A program made the translations under genes and the position numbers. A DNA stretch of 64,000 nt, from contig NC_092806.1 in assembly GCF_040954645.1 (NCBI RefSeq), forward strand, positions 127,556,952 through 127,620,951, in the 5' to 3' direction. Position 1 is the first letter of the stretch. Each line of letters starts with the position of its first letter. The notes under the pieces were generated by a model. That model did no database searches. It was not told the origin of the DNA and saw nothing but the letters and a program-made list of their open reading frames with translations. This document shows, piece by piece, positions 33,151 to 44,002 of this stretch. The DNA comes from Diabrotica undecimpunctata. Its lineage: Eukaryota > Arthropoda > Insecta > Coleoptera > Chrysomelidae.

Positions 33151-33985
33151 ACGTGTTTTCGATGACATTATTTTGTTTAAATTTGTATTTAAAGAAAGCA
33201 AAAAATTGTAAACATGTTAGATGACATTTTGAATTGATTGTGTGCAAATGCTTATTCCATTCTCTAATTACGAGTTTTTACGATGGCTTCGTATTACCAA
33301 GTATGGATTCCATATTAAAACGGTATTTTTCATCGTTTGTGTGAATTTATTGGAATAAGTTTTTCTTTTTTATCCGTTCAAGAACTTGTGTAATAACTAA
33401 GAATTTATTCATGTATATTTATTTATCCAATTAATTGTGTTGGATAATTACAAAATTAATTCTTCACTGTCATCGAATAATATTGCAACTCAATATTATC
33501 TATTATTATTAATCGACGATTCCAGTAACCTTGTATAAAACCTACTGCATTATGTGAGTTTATTTCTGAATAATAAAAAATACGTAATTGTAAACCAGTC
33601 TGCGATGACTAAATTAAAATGTTGTTTTCTAACTTAATTATACATGTTTGTCTTTTAATTAGAGAAATCATAAATTCATTTTATGGGAATTGCCAGACTG
33701 ATTTTCCCGCATTCTTGAAATTATCGAAGAGTTATCTAAGAATTCTATTATAGAGGAAACTTTATTACAGAAGTGATTTATATTAATAATATATGAATGA
33801 TAAGGTCATTTATAAGTCAATAATAATTTGATATTAGTAAATACGATATAGCCATCTTTTTAAAATTAATCAATTGGATCCTTATGCTGATGATTTTTTT
33901 AGGTAGTAGATTCTAATAAACGGGGAAGTTTGTCCAGAGTTTTTAGTAAACCATTTACCTATTTTACTTAAAAATATCCGCCTGT
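33151..33985. other. No gene recognised
   Basis: AT-rich, no supported coding or repeat structure. Confidence 0.5.
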
Positions 33986-33989
33986 GAAT

Positions 33990-35880
33990 AGCTCAGAAGT
34001 CGCGTTCATACCCACAGCCGATCCCAAGCCCGGACAAAAGAGGAGGGTTAGAGGTTAGAGAGGGAGAAGTTAGCATCCTACCCATTGTAAAAGAAAACAA
34101 GGCTCAAAGAATCGATATAAATCCTCGGACCAGACGGAACCTAAGATGACGAACCACGCAAAGAAAAGGAAAACGAGAAGGAAAAATAAGCCCACAATCA
34201 GTTTAGCAACATGGAAATTCTTTCTTTCAACAACGAAGACCACGAGATAATAGAAGAACTGATAAATAAAAACATAGACATTTGTGCAATCCAAGAAACC
34301 AAGAAGAAAGGTAAAGGCCAAAGAGACTATAATCAATATTTTCTAGCATACAGTGGAGTGAAGAAAGAAGAACGATCACGAGCAGGCTATACTTAAAATA
34401 TAAAGCCATAAAAATTTAAAGACAACATAAATAACTGCCGTTATATCTCCGAAAGAATAATACATATGAACATCACAATGGACTACCAACAATTAAATGT
34501 CATATCTATCTATAGCCCCGAGGATTGCAAACCTAAGGAGGAATGAGAGGCATTCTACGAACAATTGCAAACCATCCTGAATTAAATACTTCATGAAGAA
34601 CCCCTAATTCTTATGGGTGACTTTAAGGCACGAATCGGAAATGAAATAGTTCCAGGAGTAAAACAAAGATTTAATGAAAACCATGTCAACGCAAATGGAG
34701 AACTCATGGCTAAGCTCTGTGCTTTTAACGATCTGAGAATCATTTTTCGACCATAAGCTCCAGTATAAATATACATTTGAAAACTCCAGGGGGCACAAAT
34801 CTATGATTGATTTTATAGTCACTAATAGAAAAATCCACCCAAAGCAAATTCTAGATATCCTGACGGAACTGTTTAAAGGAAAGGAAAATAATAATCAACA
34901 CAATAACGTACCTGAATTAAGACACGAAATAGAAATCAGTTTTCAGGAAGTAGAAATAGCCATAAATTCACTCAAAAATAGAAAGTCACCAGGACCAGAT
35001 GGAATAACCAACGAGCATCTAAAACACGGAGGAGAAAGTATAACCCTAAAGATGACAAAACTTATACAAAATCTAATGTTGCATTGCAAGATACCAGACG
35101 TATGGAGAAACAGCATAATGATACCAATGTTCAAGAAAAGAGATAAAGATGACCCCAAGAATTATAGAGGTATAAATCTACTAAACACCGCACTTAAGCT
35201 TACCACAAAAGTCCTAACCAACAAAATCAATAAACTAACAAGTTAATCAGATTAACAACAAGGATTCAGCTCCGAAAGATCCTGCCTAGACGCCGTATTT
35301 GTATTAAGACAAATCACAGAAAAGGCCATCGAGTACAATAAACCAGCATATCTATGTTTTATAGACCTGACAAAGGCTTTCGATCGCATGTAAGTCGAAG
35401 ACGTCTTACACCTACTGTATAAAAGAAACATACCAATCAATATTATACAAACCATCGAAAACATCTACTTCCATAATCGAATACACAACACAAAAACAAG
35501 AACAAGAGTCGATAAAGCTGCAATTAGACCTATATTAACATATACGACGGAGACAAGACCTGACACATCTAAAACGAGACGACTACTAGAAACAACAGAG
35601 GTGAAAATACTCCAACGAATATCAGAAAAAAGTCTGTTGGATAGGGAGAGAAGCCAAAACATAGGAAGAGCATGCAATATAGAAGACATAAATGGATGGG
35701 TGACAAAACGGAAACGGATAGGATAGTACGAATAGCACGAGATAAGTCACCAAATGGACGAAGAAGTATTGGCAGACCAGGAAAAAGATGGTGCGATAAT
35801 TTAAACAATTTAGGAGGCTAATATTGAAGAAGAAACAGGCTTTAAAGCCTACATACAAGAAGGAAGAAGAATTATTGACT
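33990..35880 (+). pseudogene. LINE with endonuclease and RT, internally deleted
   Basis: A GC-richer 5' leader (33990-34200) precedes the endonuclease start ISLATW then ILSFNNEDHEIIEELINKNIDICAIQETKKKGKGQ (34200-34320), where QET carries the catalytic Glu. Broken pieces follow (HEEPLILMGDFKARIGNE near 34600, MIDFIVTNRKIHPKQIL at 34803). The frame 34803-35246 carries LKNRKSPGPDGITNEHLKHGG, WRNSIMIPMFKKRDKDDPKNYRGINLL. After a stop come GFSSERSC, AYLCFIDLTKAFDRM (first Asp, about 35350). It then jumps past the YADD region to AAIRPILTYTTETRPDTSKTRRLLE (35517-35590) and a decayed end. The YADD active site is missing. Confidence 0.72.
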
Positions 35881-37650
35881 CTTGGTATAATCTACTATTA
35901 ATAAGAAAACCCGGATTAAGGAAATTCAATATGTTTCGTTATACTTGGCACTCCTTTAGGTGCAGTGAAGGCTTTTGGTCATATTTATTTATCGTATGGC
36001 TTTATTTACACATCATAAAATTCTAATATATAAAAAAATTAAAAAGTAAAATTTACAAACAAAGATCTTATTATATCAAAAATTAATTTATCTATTCAGT
36101 AGGTTCTTTCGTAGCGAACAGGGAAAGCTCGCGACTGCCTTCATAGGCTCTCCTCCACCTCCACTATATGTTGCATCGTTTTTTTTTGCAGCACAGTTTC
36201 ATATAGGAGATGGTAGCTTCTCGGACTTGTTTAGAAAAGCCTCATATTTGCCATGGTGTGTACGGACACTATTTAGACGTGTCCATGTTTTTCTTGGGTG
36301 GCTTCTGTGTGATAATATGGTAGGTTCTGCGTTTTGTGGAGCAGACCTCTGATCCCATTCCATCTGCCAGAAAGTGAGAACATCGATTTTTGGTCACAGT
36401 AATTTAAATACTCAACATATCTAGAGGTGATAGTCAACAATCGGGGTACTAAGTTGGGGTAGATATTTAACACAAACGATGCTACAATTGTTCTTTAAAA
36501 TTCTATATTACTCATGATTATTACTCTCTCTTGCATAAAGATAATGGACCTGGAATAAAAATAAAAGTAAAAAAAAATCATAGTGAATATAATTGTATCA
36601 TCAATTTCAATTATATCATCAAAAGGCTCCGTAATGTTTTACCAAACATGTATCACAGTCTAGAAAAGAAGCACATGTGTGTTTTTGTGTGACTAATTTA
36701 TCTGCCCGTATTTAATTCTAATGAAGCTGTAATGGAAGGTTTTAAATAAATTTATCCGAATGCTGCATATGGCGACTTAATAGACTGTTTTGCGTACATC
36801 ATTTGCATTCGTGTAATTATGTATTAGTCACCGGCAAAAAATATACACCAAAAACGTGTTTAGCAGCTCCAACATTATAATATGGCTATTCTAGGCCAAT
36901 CATTTGATTCTAATCTGTCAGGCAAGCGAGTAACAGTGGATTATGAGTTAATAGAATGACCAATTTTTTTTTAAGATTAAAATAATTTATCGTTATTGAC
37001 AAGTTTAGAGATTTTTTTCTTGATTACTTGTATCACTACTTACTTGTGTTTATTGCTGCGAATATGCATTTAAACTTTGTTATTTACTTTACCTTTGTTT
37101 CTATTTTTTTAAATGTTAATGTTAATGTTATCATATAAATTTCTTCTTTGCCACAGGAATTGCATTTGTGCTCGCTTCATAAGGGTATTATTATGTTTCT
37201 TATATTATTAGTTTTTCGCCTACAAATAGTATAGAACGTTGGTTATATATCGCGATATTCTACGATTGGAAGGAGCTTGATGAAGAATTTCTGGTAACAC
37301 TTTACTCGGTCGACTGTAACGGTTGAATTTACTTTTCTTCTAGTAATTTTTATAATAATTATATTAATTATAAACACTAAAATTTAATAACTAATACATC
37401 CGGCTCGAAGGACCCTGTAGAGGGGGCTGAAACAGTTCAGTAAATGTGCATTGAATTTATAAAAACTATGATTTGAAATTGAACTTTATTCACACACACG
37501 TTATACGTTGTTGAACGATTTCGCCATCTTGGGATGTTTCCATGAATGCGAGGTGGGAAGTTTCGCTCTAATTTGGCGCTAAATTATAAGCTGTCTATAA
37601 TTTATACAAGCAGGTTTTGAGGAAGTCTACAATGTATGTGGTAAAAATGG
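35881..37650. other. Mostly anonymous; unassigned coding-like scrap at 36.1-36.5 kb
   Basis: At 36110-36480 the minus strand translation (RLNSVRTHHGKYEAFLNKSEKLPSP) vaguely resembles the C-terminal Cys/His region of Jockey/R1-type LINEs, but too weakly to call. Otherwise AT-rich. Confidence 0.35.
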
Positions 37651-37654
37651 TGGG

Positions 37655-38040
37655 AGAAAAGCTGCAGCCTGAATAACTCCATGGTTTCGACGCTTCTTCT
37701 GTACTTTTCTCGCCAATATTCAGGACTATTTGTATCTGGTAGTATTATACAAGCTGTTTTGTCATTTATGAGATTTTATTTTGTCGATTCGGTTCAAATC
37801 TTTCTCGAAGTGAATGAAAGGTATATAAGTTTTAAGGTTAAATTTTCGGCGTTTTTCTACGATTTGTTCGATTATAAATGTGTTATAATTGTATGGTTGC
37901 CCCTTTCTATTTTGTTCTGCTTGGTAGAAACGGTAGGACGGTTACCAAAAGTATTTTATACAGTAATGTTTCTGTATTTTCTATGATGTCTGTTAATCTT
38001 CTTAAATAGAGTGGTAACCTCTTATATCTACCATACTGGA
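37655..38040 (-). pseudogene. LINE RT fragment (first Asp region)
   Basis: The minus strand reads IIEQIVEKRRKFNLKTYIPFIHFEKDLNRIDKIKSHK (37760-37880), which corresponds to the RT segment normally worded FIDFEKAFDRI; the catalytic Asp position is now His (FIHFEK). Stops and shifts on both sides. It lies immediately 3' of the RTE-like insertion at 38.1 kb but belongs to another family. Confidence 0.5.
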
Positions 38041-38100
38041 AAGATGTAGGTGACTTAAGTGACTTAAAAAATGCTTGCATAATATAATTATTAATGAAAT

Positions 38101-38935
38101 CATCATCATCATCAACCAGCCTTCATTTATCACGTCCACTGCTGGGCAGGCCTCCCTTAAACTCCTCCATTCTGTACGATTTTGTGCTTTTTGTTGCCAA
38201 TTTTTTGTGATACGTCTGATGTTGTCAGCCCAACGTGTAGATCGTCTTCATCTACTACATTTGTCTGCTCTTGGCCTCCAATTTGTAATTTTGCTCGTCC
38301 ATCGTGAGTCGTGCATTCTCGCTACATGGCCTGTCCAGTTCCATTTCAGTTTCGCTATGCGTTCCACAACATCAGCAATACTCGTTCTTCTTCGCAGATC
38401 TTCGTTTCTTATTCGGTTCCGCAACGTCACTCCCAGCATAGACCGTTCCATTCGTCTCTGTGCCACTCTCAATTTCGAAGCCTTGGTTAGAGTCATAGTT
38501 TCCGCCCCATAGGTCATGACCGGTAATACGCATTGGTTAAATACTTTTCTTTTGAGGCTAATTGGTATGTTGGCCCTACGTGTGTCTCGCAGTTTTCCAA
38601 AGGCTGCCCACGCTAAACTAATTCGTCTTTGGATTTCGCATATTTGGTTATCTCTGCTGATTCTCATTTCATGACCCAAATACGTATATTTCTCCACCAC
38701 TTCTACCACTTTGTCTTGAGTAGTTAAAAAAAATGTTATTGGGGACCATATTTGTCATAAACTTAGTTTTAGTCAAGTTCATTCTGAGGCTCACCTTCGA
38801 ACATGCAAAGTCCAATTCATGTAACATATCTGTGGCTTCTCCTAAATATTCTGTGATGTAATGCAATAATGTTAGGTTATCTGTATATGTTGTACAATTC
38901 AAAGTCAAAACTTCTTTTCCAGTCACTATAATTTA
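38101..38935 (-). pseudogene. 5'-truncated RTE-like LINE
   Basis: The minus strand begins at KEVLTLNCTTYTDNLTLL (38926, the YADD region now YTDN) and runs RMNLTKTKFM. After a one-base shift at about 38720 it continues VVEVVEKYTYLGHEMRISRDNQICEIQRRISLAWAAFGKLRD, VLPVMTYGAETMTLTKASK, RRMERSMLGVTLRNRIRNEDLRRRT and AKLKWNWTGHVARM (38320-38360). The 3' end is a (TGA)n run (CATCATCATCAT at 38101-38112 on the plus strand), the same tail type as at 1608. No clear target duplication found. Confidence 0.75.
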
Positions 38936-39367
38936 TCCAACCCAGAAAATCCTTTTCGAGTTATTTCACTTTTGACCTTTATCTCCTCATCTTGATCTAA
39001 CTGTGAGTTTACACACACACACACACACATACACACGCGAGGCGTTCAACCCAACCCCTAGTGACATGTGTATACCACTGCTAGTCAGTGGGATCCACAT
39101 GTCCGAAGATCAAACCGGTCTCGCTCCAGAAGAGCTAATCATTCTGGAACGGTACCTATCTGACCCCCAGGTTTTTCCACCACCCCTTTGCTACGTGTGA
39201 CATACGCAGCAAAGGCTTATGAACTTTACGTCGGGCTATTTGGGTAATGAATAAAACCCTCCGTATCGATATGGTTGTGGTTAGGCCACCTGAAATTAAG
39301 GGGTAGCTATAAGCTTTTCTCCCTATTGACTTTACTGAATTTAATTTGGCATGAGCATGAGCAACTG
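38936..39367. other. CA repeat and unassigned repeat-like DNA
   Basis: (CA)n at 39011-39036 is followed by about 300 bp of GC-richer DNA with no recognised coding sequence (39040-39320). Confidence 0.4.
39011..39036. repeat. (CA)n microsatellite
   Basis: About 12 CA units with one TA interruption. Confidence 0.85.
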
Positions 39368-39473
39368 TGAGTTTATAATTGCTCCAAGGTATTTATACTT
39401 GTCGCCCCTCTCTAACGGTTTACTCTTCGATGTCAGATATATGTTGTCAACAGAAGTGTTCGAGATCACCATG
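39368..39473 (-). pseudogene. LINE RT fragment, part downstream of transposon insertion
   Basis: The minus strand reads (Y)MVISNTSVDNIYLTSKSKPLERGDKYKYLGAIINSQ, the stretch after the RT active site. It joins to NRESKEMGLTMNTDKTK at 41261-41340; together they give the usual LxxNxxKTKYMVIS wording of insect LINEs. The TA-flanked transposon 39476-41258 sits inside the Tyr codon. Confidence 0.7.
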
Positions 39474-39924
39474 TAGACTCCGACAAATTTTAGTTTGGGA
39501 ATGTGACGTAGTGTTTCGCGCAGACGGGCGGATCGTTTCTACCAGTGGCGGACGGAAACCGGTAGCTTTAAAATAAATTTTTATAAGTATATTAAATTAA
39601 AGTGAAGAATGAATTTGTCAATTTTTATCTTCATAGTTTTTAATATTTATGAAGTTTATAGTCAGTTGCATTCGATAAAATAATGAGTAAAATATTAGGA
39701 GTATTTTAATAAATAATAAATTCGTCAATACTTACCATTTATTAACATTGCCAGGAAGGAAGGAAGGGTTTCAACAACACAAAAAAATAAGTAGTTTATT
39801 TTAACTAATTTAATAATGTATTTATTTTCTAAACAGTAATTATTGTAAAGACTTATATGTTTATTACACGCTTGTGACAACTGGGTGACAGGGAAAAGAA
39901 AAGTATTTTTAAGTGTGTAAAATT

Positions 39925-39978
39925 TAATTCCTAGCCGAGCACTTTCGGCTTACAAAGCCATCTTCAGTGCTATGGTCA
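39925..39978 (-). repeat. Penelope-type terminal motif, copy 2 (hammerhead-like)
   Basis: The minus strand has GCACTGAAGATGGCTTTGTA then AGCCGAAAGTGCTCGGC. CTGAAGA fits CUGANGA, GGCTT/AAGCC makes a 5-bp stem with a TGT loop, and GAAA follows. This is the core of minimal hammerhead ribozymes known from Penelope-like elements. GCAC/GTGC also closes the motif, so a plain hairpin is possible. It lies inside the transposon at 39.5-41.3 kb where the transposase C-terminus should be. Confidence 0.42.
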
Positions 39979-40395
39979 ATCATTTCAAAATACCACTATG
40001 AAGAGAGAGGGATCCCATGTATGAATGAAAAAAAAATTTTAACTTGCCTATGCAGTTTTTTAATAACATAAAAACCTTTGTTCGAATTTTGAAGTTTTTA
40101 AATGTTTTGTTGTGAAAAATTGTAATTTGAGTGTTTTCATATTTTTGTACTTGTTTACATATGTTAGCCCACGCTTCTATTACCACTTCTGAACATTTTA
40201 TTCTTGTTATATTTTCAACCGGAATCGAAATAAATTATGCAAATACTTAGTACTTTTGAAAAGACACTATTCATATAAAGTACTGTAAATTGTAGAAAGT
40301 TTAACCAAAAAGATGCCAATAAAATATCAATTTAAAATACATTATCCATTATACAGTTTTATTTGTTCTGCTGAATAATTATTTTACTGTGTTAC

Positions 40396-40965
40396 CTAAA
40401 GCCTAATCCAATTTGTAGGTAATCTTTTCTCGATGGTGTACTCGTATATAATATTTTTGATGATTTCCACTTCTCCTTTGTTCAATTTAATTTTTTTAGC
40501 ACGAGAACGTTTTCTTTTTGGGCTTGTAAAATATGAACTAGTCGCTCCATTTTCATTTACTTCTCTACCTTCTTTTCTTATTTTGATTAAGGTGTTTTTA
40601 CTTATACCTGTAGTTGGTAGAATCCTATCCCTATAATTACCAATGTTAAACGTTACTAAATGAAAATATTGAGAAACAAAATTCACTTTAATTATATTTA
40701 CTAACAAAATCCTTATTGAGATCGGTGATTTTCTGTTTCAAGCAAATAGTATGAAGTATCTGATGAAACATCGTAAATAGATAATAACAAGAAAATAAAA
40801 TGTCATTGACAATACTTACGTCAATTTCCTTAAAGGTATCAACAGGTTTTTGGTTGCTTCAAAATGTGCCGCCTCTTGTTCGATAAATGTAATAACATTA
40901 TAAATGATTGCCTTTGCTTGGCTATTTAATCCCAGCCCATTTGTTCCTATCTTTTTAGAAGCCAT
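40396..40965 (-). pseudogene. Two-exon transposase N-terminus, C-terminal part lost
   Basis: Exon 1 (40965-40820) starts MASKKIGTNGLGLNSQAKAI and reads through FIEQEAAHFEATKNLLIPLRKL. A GTAAGTATT donor (40819) and a TTATAG acceptor (40632-40631) bound a 189-bp intron. Joining restores a phase-2 codon, and the frame goes on DRILPTTGISKNTLIKIRKEGREVNENG, a helix-turn-helix-like segment (exon 2, 40630-40396), then KRKRSRAKK and a stop after RLPTNWIRL. This wording (TGISxxTxxxIRKEG, followed by a basic run) is found in insect Tc1/mariner-related transposases. The DDE catalytic half is missing; about 126 residues remain. Splicing is predicted, not observed. Confidence 0.65.
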
Positions 40966-41260
40966 ATTGTTAAATAACTATTATTAATAACTAAACTTAA
41001 CACACTATAAATACACTAAATGACTTAATAATTCACTAATTACTGCTACCAATATACTAAGCACTAATCTAAAATAAAATAATAAAACATCCAACACGAT
41101 CAAATCAACTAGTCAAACACTCTTTGCGATAGATAACTACGACACTACGACACTGGCAAATAGCAAACTGGCCGTTTCCATGGTAACACTAGTAAACAAG
41201 AATCACTGCGCATCGTCGACTTATGAGTCATATTCCCAAACTAAAGTTTGTCTGAGTCTA

Positions 41261-41345
41261 TTTGGTTTTATCTGTATTCATTGTTAGTCCCATCTCTTTA
41301 CTTTCTCTGTTAGTGATTACATTACATATTTACAACATCTTCAAT
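41261..41345 (-). pseudogene. LINE RT fragment, part upstream of transposon insertion
   Basis: NVITNRESKEMGLTMNTDKTK on the minus strand; continues across the transposon into 39368-39473. Confidence 0.65.
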
Positions 41346-42067
41346 AAGATCATAAAAAGTATCGAACTCTATGATACAGAAACCTGGGGATGAATAGAAT
41401 ATGCAAGAATGAAACAAACATTGAAAATAAAAATTAGTTCAAATCATTGATTTTAATAATACAATTTTAAAAAACATTTTTAAAAACTATATTTTTAGTA
41501 AAAACTCTATCGCTTCCTTGAATTAATTTTTCTTGCGACGGTGTATCCACAACTTTGACACTGTTGACGTTTGACTTTATATTGAAAATTTTACGATCAA
41601 CAAATTTTTGACACAACAACTATTTTTAGAATAATAAACTTTTTGCATGGATTGAAAATTTTAAGATCAACAAAGTTCCAAAAGAATTAAAAATTAAATT
41701 TTTTTAGAATAATAAACTTCTTGCATGGATACCAAGTATATATAAAGAAACATAAAGCTTTAAACTACATATTTCGCTTATTAAATCTTACCTTAAAATT
41801 ACAGTAACCAATAATGTTGGCAACTTTTGCGAAACAATTAATTACTGATAAAGTAATAAAATTTCCGAGTAAGGATATTCGAATCGTCAATTTGTAAAAT
41901 GAATTAGCAATAAATCAAACATATCGTTTCAGTAACAAAATATGATTGATTAAGACTCAAAAAGTTGAGATGTCACTTGGTAGTTCAGATTTCTTTCCGA
42001 GGTGTCGCTTGGAGTTATCGTCCCGGACAAACTGTGTTTCCGTGTGTCCTGTCATCCTAGCCTTTTA
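41346..42067. other. No gene recognised
   Basis: AT-rich. Two near repeats, TTGAAAATTTTACGATCAAC (41582) and TTGAAAATTTTAAGATCAAC (41653), each followed by a TTTTAGAATAATAAACTT phrase, suggest a decayed tandem duplication of about 70 bp. Confidence 0.45.
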
Positions 42068-42405
42068 TGTAGATCTTCTTCTTCCTATGCCGTCCCCATT
42101 AACGGAGGTTGGCGACCACATTTTTAAAAGTTTCTCTGTCTTTTGCAACGTGAAATAATTCGTCTACAGTCATGTTTGTCCAGTCTCGAATATTTTGCAG
42201 CCATGACTTCCTCTTCCTACCTATTCCCTTTTTGCCATCGACTTTACCCTGCATGATGACCTGCAGAAGACTATATTTATCATTTCTTAGTATGTGTCCA
42301 AGGTTTGCAGTCTTGCGTACTTTTATTGTTCTCAACAATTTTTTTTCTCGACCCATCCTTCTCAGCACTTCCTCATTGGTGACCCTGGCAGTCACCAGAT
42401 ATATA
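42068..42405 (-). pseudogene. LINE 3' end
   Basis: The minus strand reads ARVTNEEVLRRMGREKKLLRTIKVRKTANLGHILRNDKY, then LLQVIMQGKVDGKKGIGRKRKSWLQNIRDWTNMTVDELFHVAKD and NVVANLRWG, ending in a GAAGAAGAAG run at about 42069-42078. It is the last ~110 residues of the family seen at 31.7-32.0 and 46.3-46.6 kb. Confidence 0.7.
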
Positions 42406-42434
42406 ATATTTATGTAGATAGATAAATCTATTAC

Positions 42435-42437
<3 letters not shown>

Positions 42438-42485
<48 letters not shown>
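42438..42485. repeat. (TA)n microsatellite
   Basis: About 23 TA units. Translated in one frame it gives an Ile-Tyr run that should not be read as protein. Confidence 0.95.
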
Positions 42486-42490
<5 letters not shown>

Positions 42491-42566
42491 GATATTTAAA
42501 GTCTTGGTGCGCCAAGCAATAATTAGCTAATTAATTTTTTTGATTAATTAAAATTATTTAAATGAT

Positions 42567-42618
42567 GGCCCAACACCGAAAGGTACAAATGGGTCTACTG
42601 ATTAAGTAAGTAAGTAAG
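42567..42618 (+). mobile_element. 52-bp retro-insertion with (TAAG)n tail and own duplication
   Basis: Flanked by identical TATTTAAATGAT at 42555-42566 and 42619-42630. The insert starts GGCCCAACACCGAAAGGTAC and ends in four TAAG units, a simple-repeat tail as left by some LINE machineries. It is too short to tell a severely truncated LINE from a SINE. Confidence 0.6.
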
Positions 42619-42631
42619 TATTTAAATGATA

Positions 42632-43545
42632 TGATTATGACTCTATCACACTTTTTAATTCTTTTATCTCAGGGTTAAATTCGTGCTTCAATATCTATGC
42701 TATTACATGTGAAAGGTAAGGTCCAAAGAATACCGGAATAATAAAAAACACATATGATCTAACACTATATATTGAAATAAAAATAATGAAATAATTCACA
42801 CTCAAAAGTTTTCAATAAACAAATCTCATATAATGATTCTCAAAATTGTGTTCTACGTACGTGAACAATCAAAATTAATGGTACAAACAATATTAATTGA
42901 AATCTCAAAATCCCAAACTATTCTAACTCTCCTAATCAAAATATTTATATCCTTTCTAAATTAAGCGTAAAAATTGTGTTATCAATAAAAAAAAACTGCA
43001 GAAAACAAAAATATCTCTCTCTGATGATGAGTGGTCCAAATCCTTGTTCCTTGTAGACTATATTATCTCCTCTCAAACGCTCCCTATGTAATCAGCAATC
43101 TTACAACAGATTGTTGCAAGTATATCGTCCTTAATGATCTCCTTCAAAAGCACAAATCATTCAAATTATGATAGCCTTTCTCCTCTCGATAAACTGAATC
43201 TCTCGTTGGCCCGAGTGAAAAATGACTCTTGGAATATCTTCTCTTTACGATAAACTGAATCTCTCGTTGGCCTGAACAGTGACTCTTGGAATATAAGTAG
43301 AAAAATATGACTTACAATATTTTGTTGCTTCAGCTTCTGTCAGATACACTAACTCCACAAAAACTCACTAACATTCAACACTACTGCTTGCTACTTCTCG
43401 GGAACCGCCAGAGAACAATTACTGTTCGTCTTACAGACTTGGAAAACCAACTTATTATCTTTTCTCTCTCCTAAATCTAGCTAAACTTTCATTCCTACAT
43501 ACCTATCCCACCTTTTTCAATCTCCGCCAATCAAAACTCGTCACA
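42632..43545 (-). mobile_element. Single LTR (3' LTR) of an LTR retrotransposon
   Basis: On the minus strand the block begins TGTGACGAGTTTTGATTGGC at 43545 and ends ...GAGTCATAATCA near 42632, i.e. TG...CA ends over about 910 bp. Immediately before it on the minus strand is a purine tract (AAAAAATGGGGGAAT), as expected for a 3' LTR. An internal 60-bp tandem duplication lies at 43187-43294. No second LTR, gag or pol is visible, so the element is broken or this is a near-solo LTR. The left end may instead be at 42638. Confidence 0.5.
43187..43294. repeat. Tandem duplication, ~61-bp period
   Basis: CGATAAACTGAATCTCTCGT at 43187 and again at 43248, each followed by TGGCCYGA...TGACTCTTGGAATAT. 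Confidence 0.85.
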
Positions 43546-43566
43546 ATTCCCCCATTTTTTCATTTC
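43546..43566 (-). promoter_or_regulatory. Polypurine tract candidate
   Basis: The minus strand reads AAATGAAAAAATGGGGGAAT directly upstream of the LTR start. Such tracts prime plus-strand DNA synthesis in LTR retrotransposons. Confidence 0.45.
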
Positions 43567-43941
43567 GATAACAAACAAATTTTTACCTATAATTATAAAA
43601 TTTCCTAAAACTTATTTACAAATAATATTTTTCTATAATTCTTAAAAACTAACAAAAACCTCTTTCTAAAATCTCTTCTATTGTCTCTAATCACTGCATT
43701 AATGTTTTTGGAAAACCCGGTTCAATTGTCTTTGGATTTCACTTAAAATTATGCGGGTCACTCAAGTATAACAAAGAAATAATTTATGTATAGCTTACAT
43801 TTTGTTTAGTACAGGTAATCCAAGAATTTAATAACTTTCCTTCTTCGAAATGTTTGTTGGTTATTATCTGAATTATTTTAATGTTTTTGAACTTTGAAAT
43901 ATTTTAATCAACCCAATATTTTTCTCGATTTTACATATCAT

Positions 43942-44002
<61 letters not shown>

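Larger units (their letters stand above)
39476..41258 (-). mobile_element. TA-flanked DNA transposon with spliced transposase remnant
   Basis: The ends are inverted repeats: GACTCCGACAAATTTTAGTT from 39476 and GACTCAGACAAACTTTAGTT inward from 41258, both continuing TGGGAATRTGAC. TA lies on both sides (39474-39475, 41259-41260). It splits a LINE codon at KTK|YM, which fixes the boundaries. The 1783-bp element carries a two-exon N-terminal transposase remnant on the minus strand (40396-40965). TA target and end structure fit the Tc1/mariner superfamily; the family is not named. Confidence 0.88.

Noticed and set aside
37140..37190. Possible acceptor site (TTTCTTCTTTGCCACAG) with exon
   Set aside because: No plausible donor or open stretch follows; isolated acceptors are common in T-rich DNA.
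42099..42515. 138-codon minus frame with a long Ile-Tyr run
   Set aside because: The run is a (TA)n microsatellite fused by chance to a real LINE 3' end (42068-42405).
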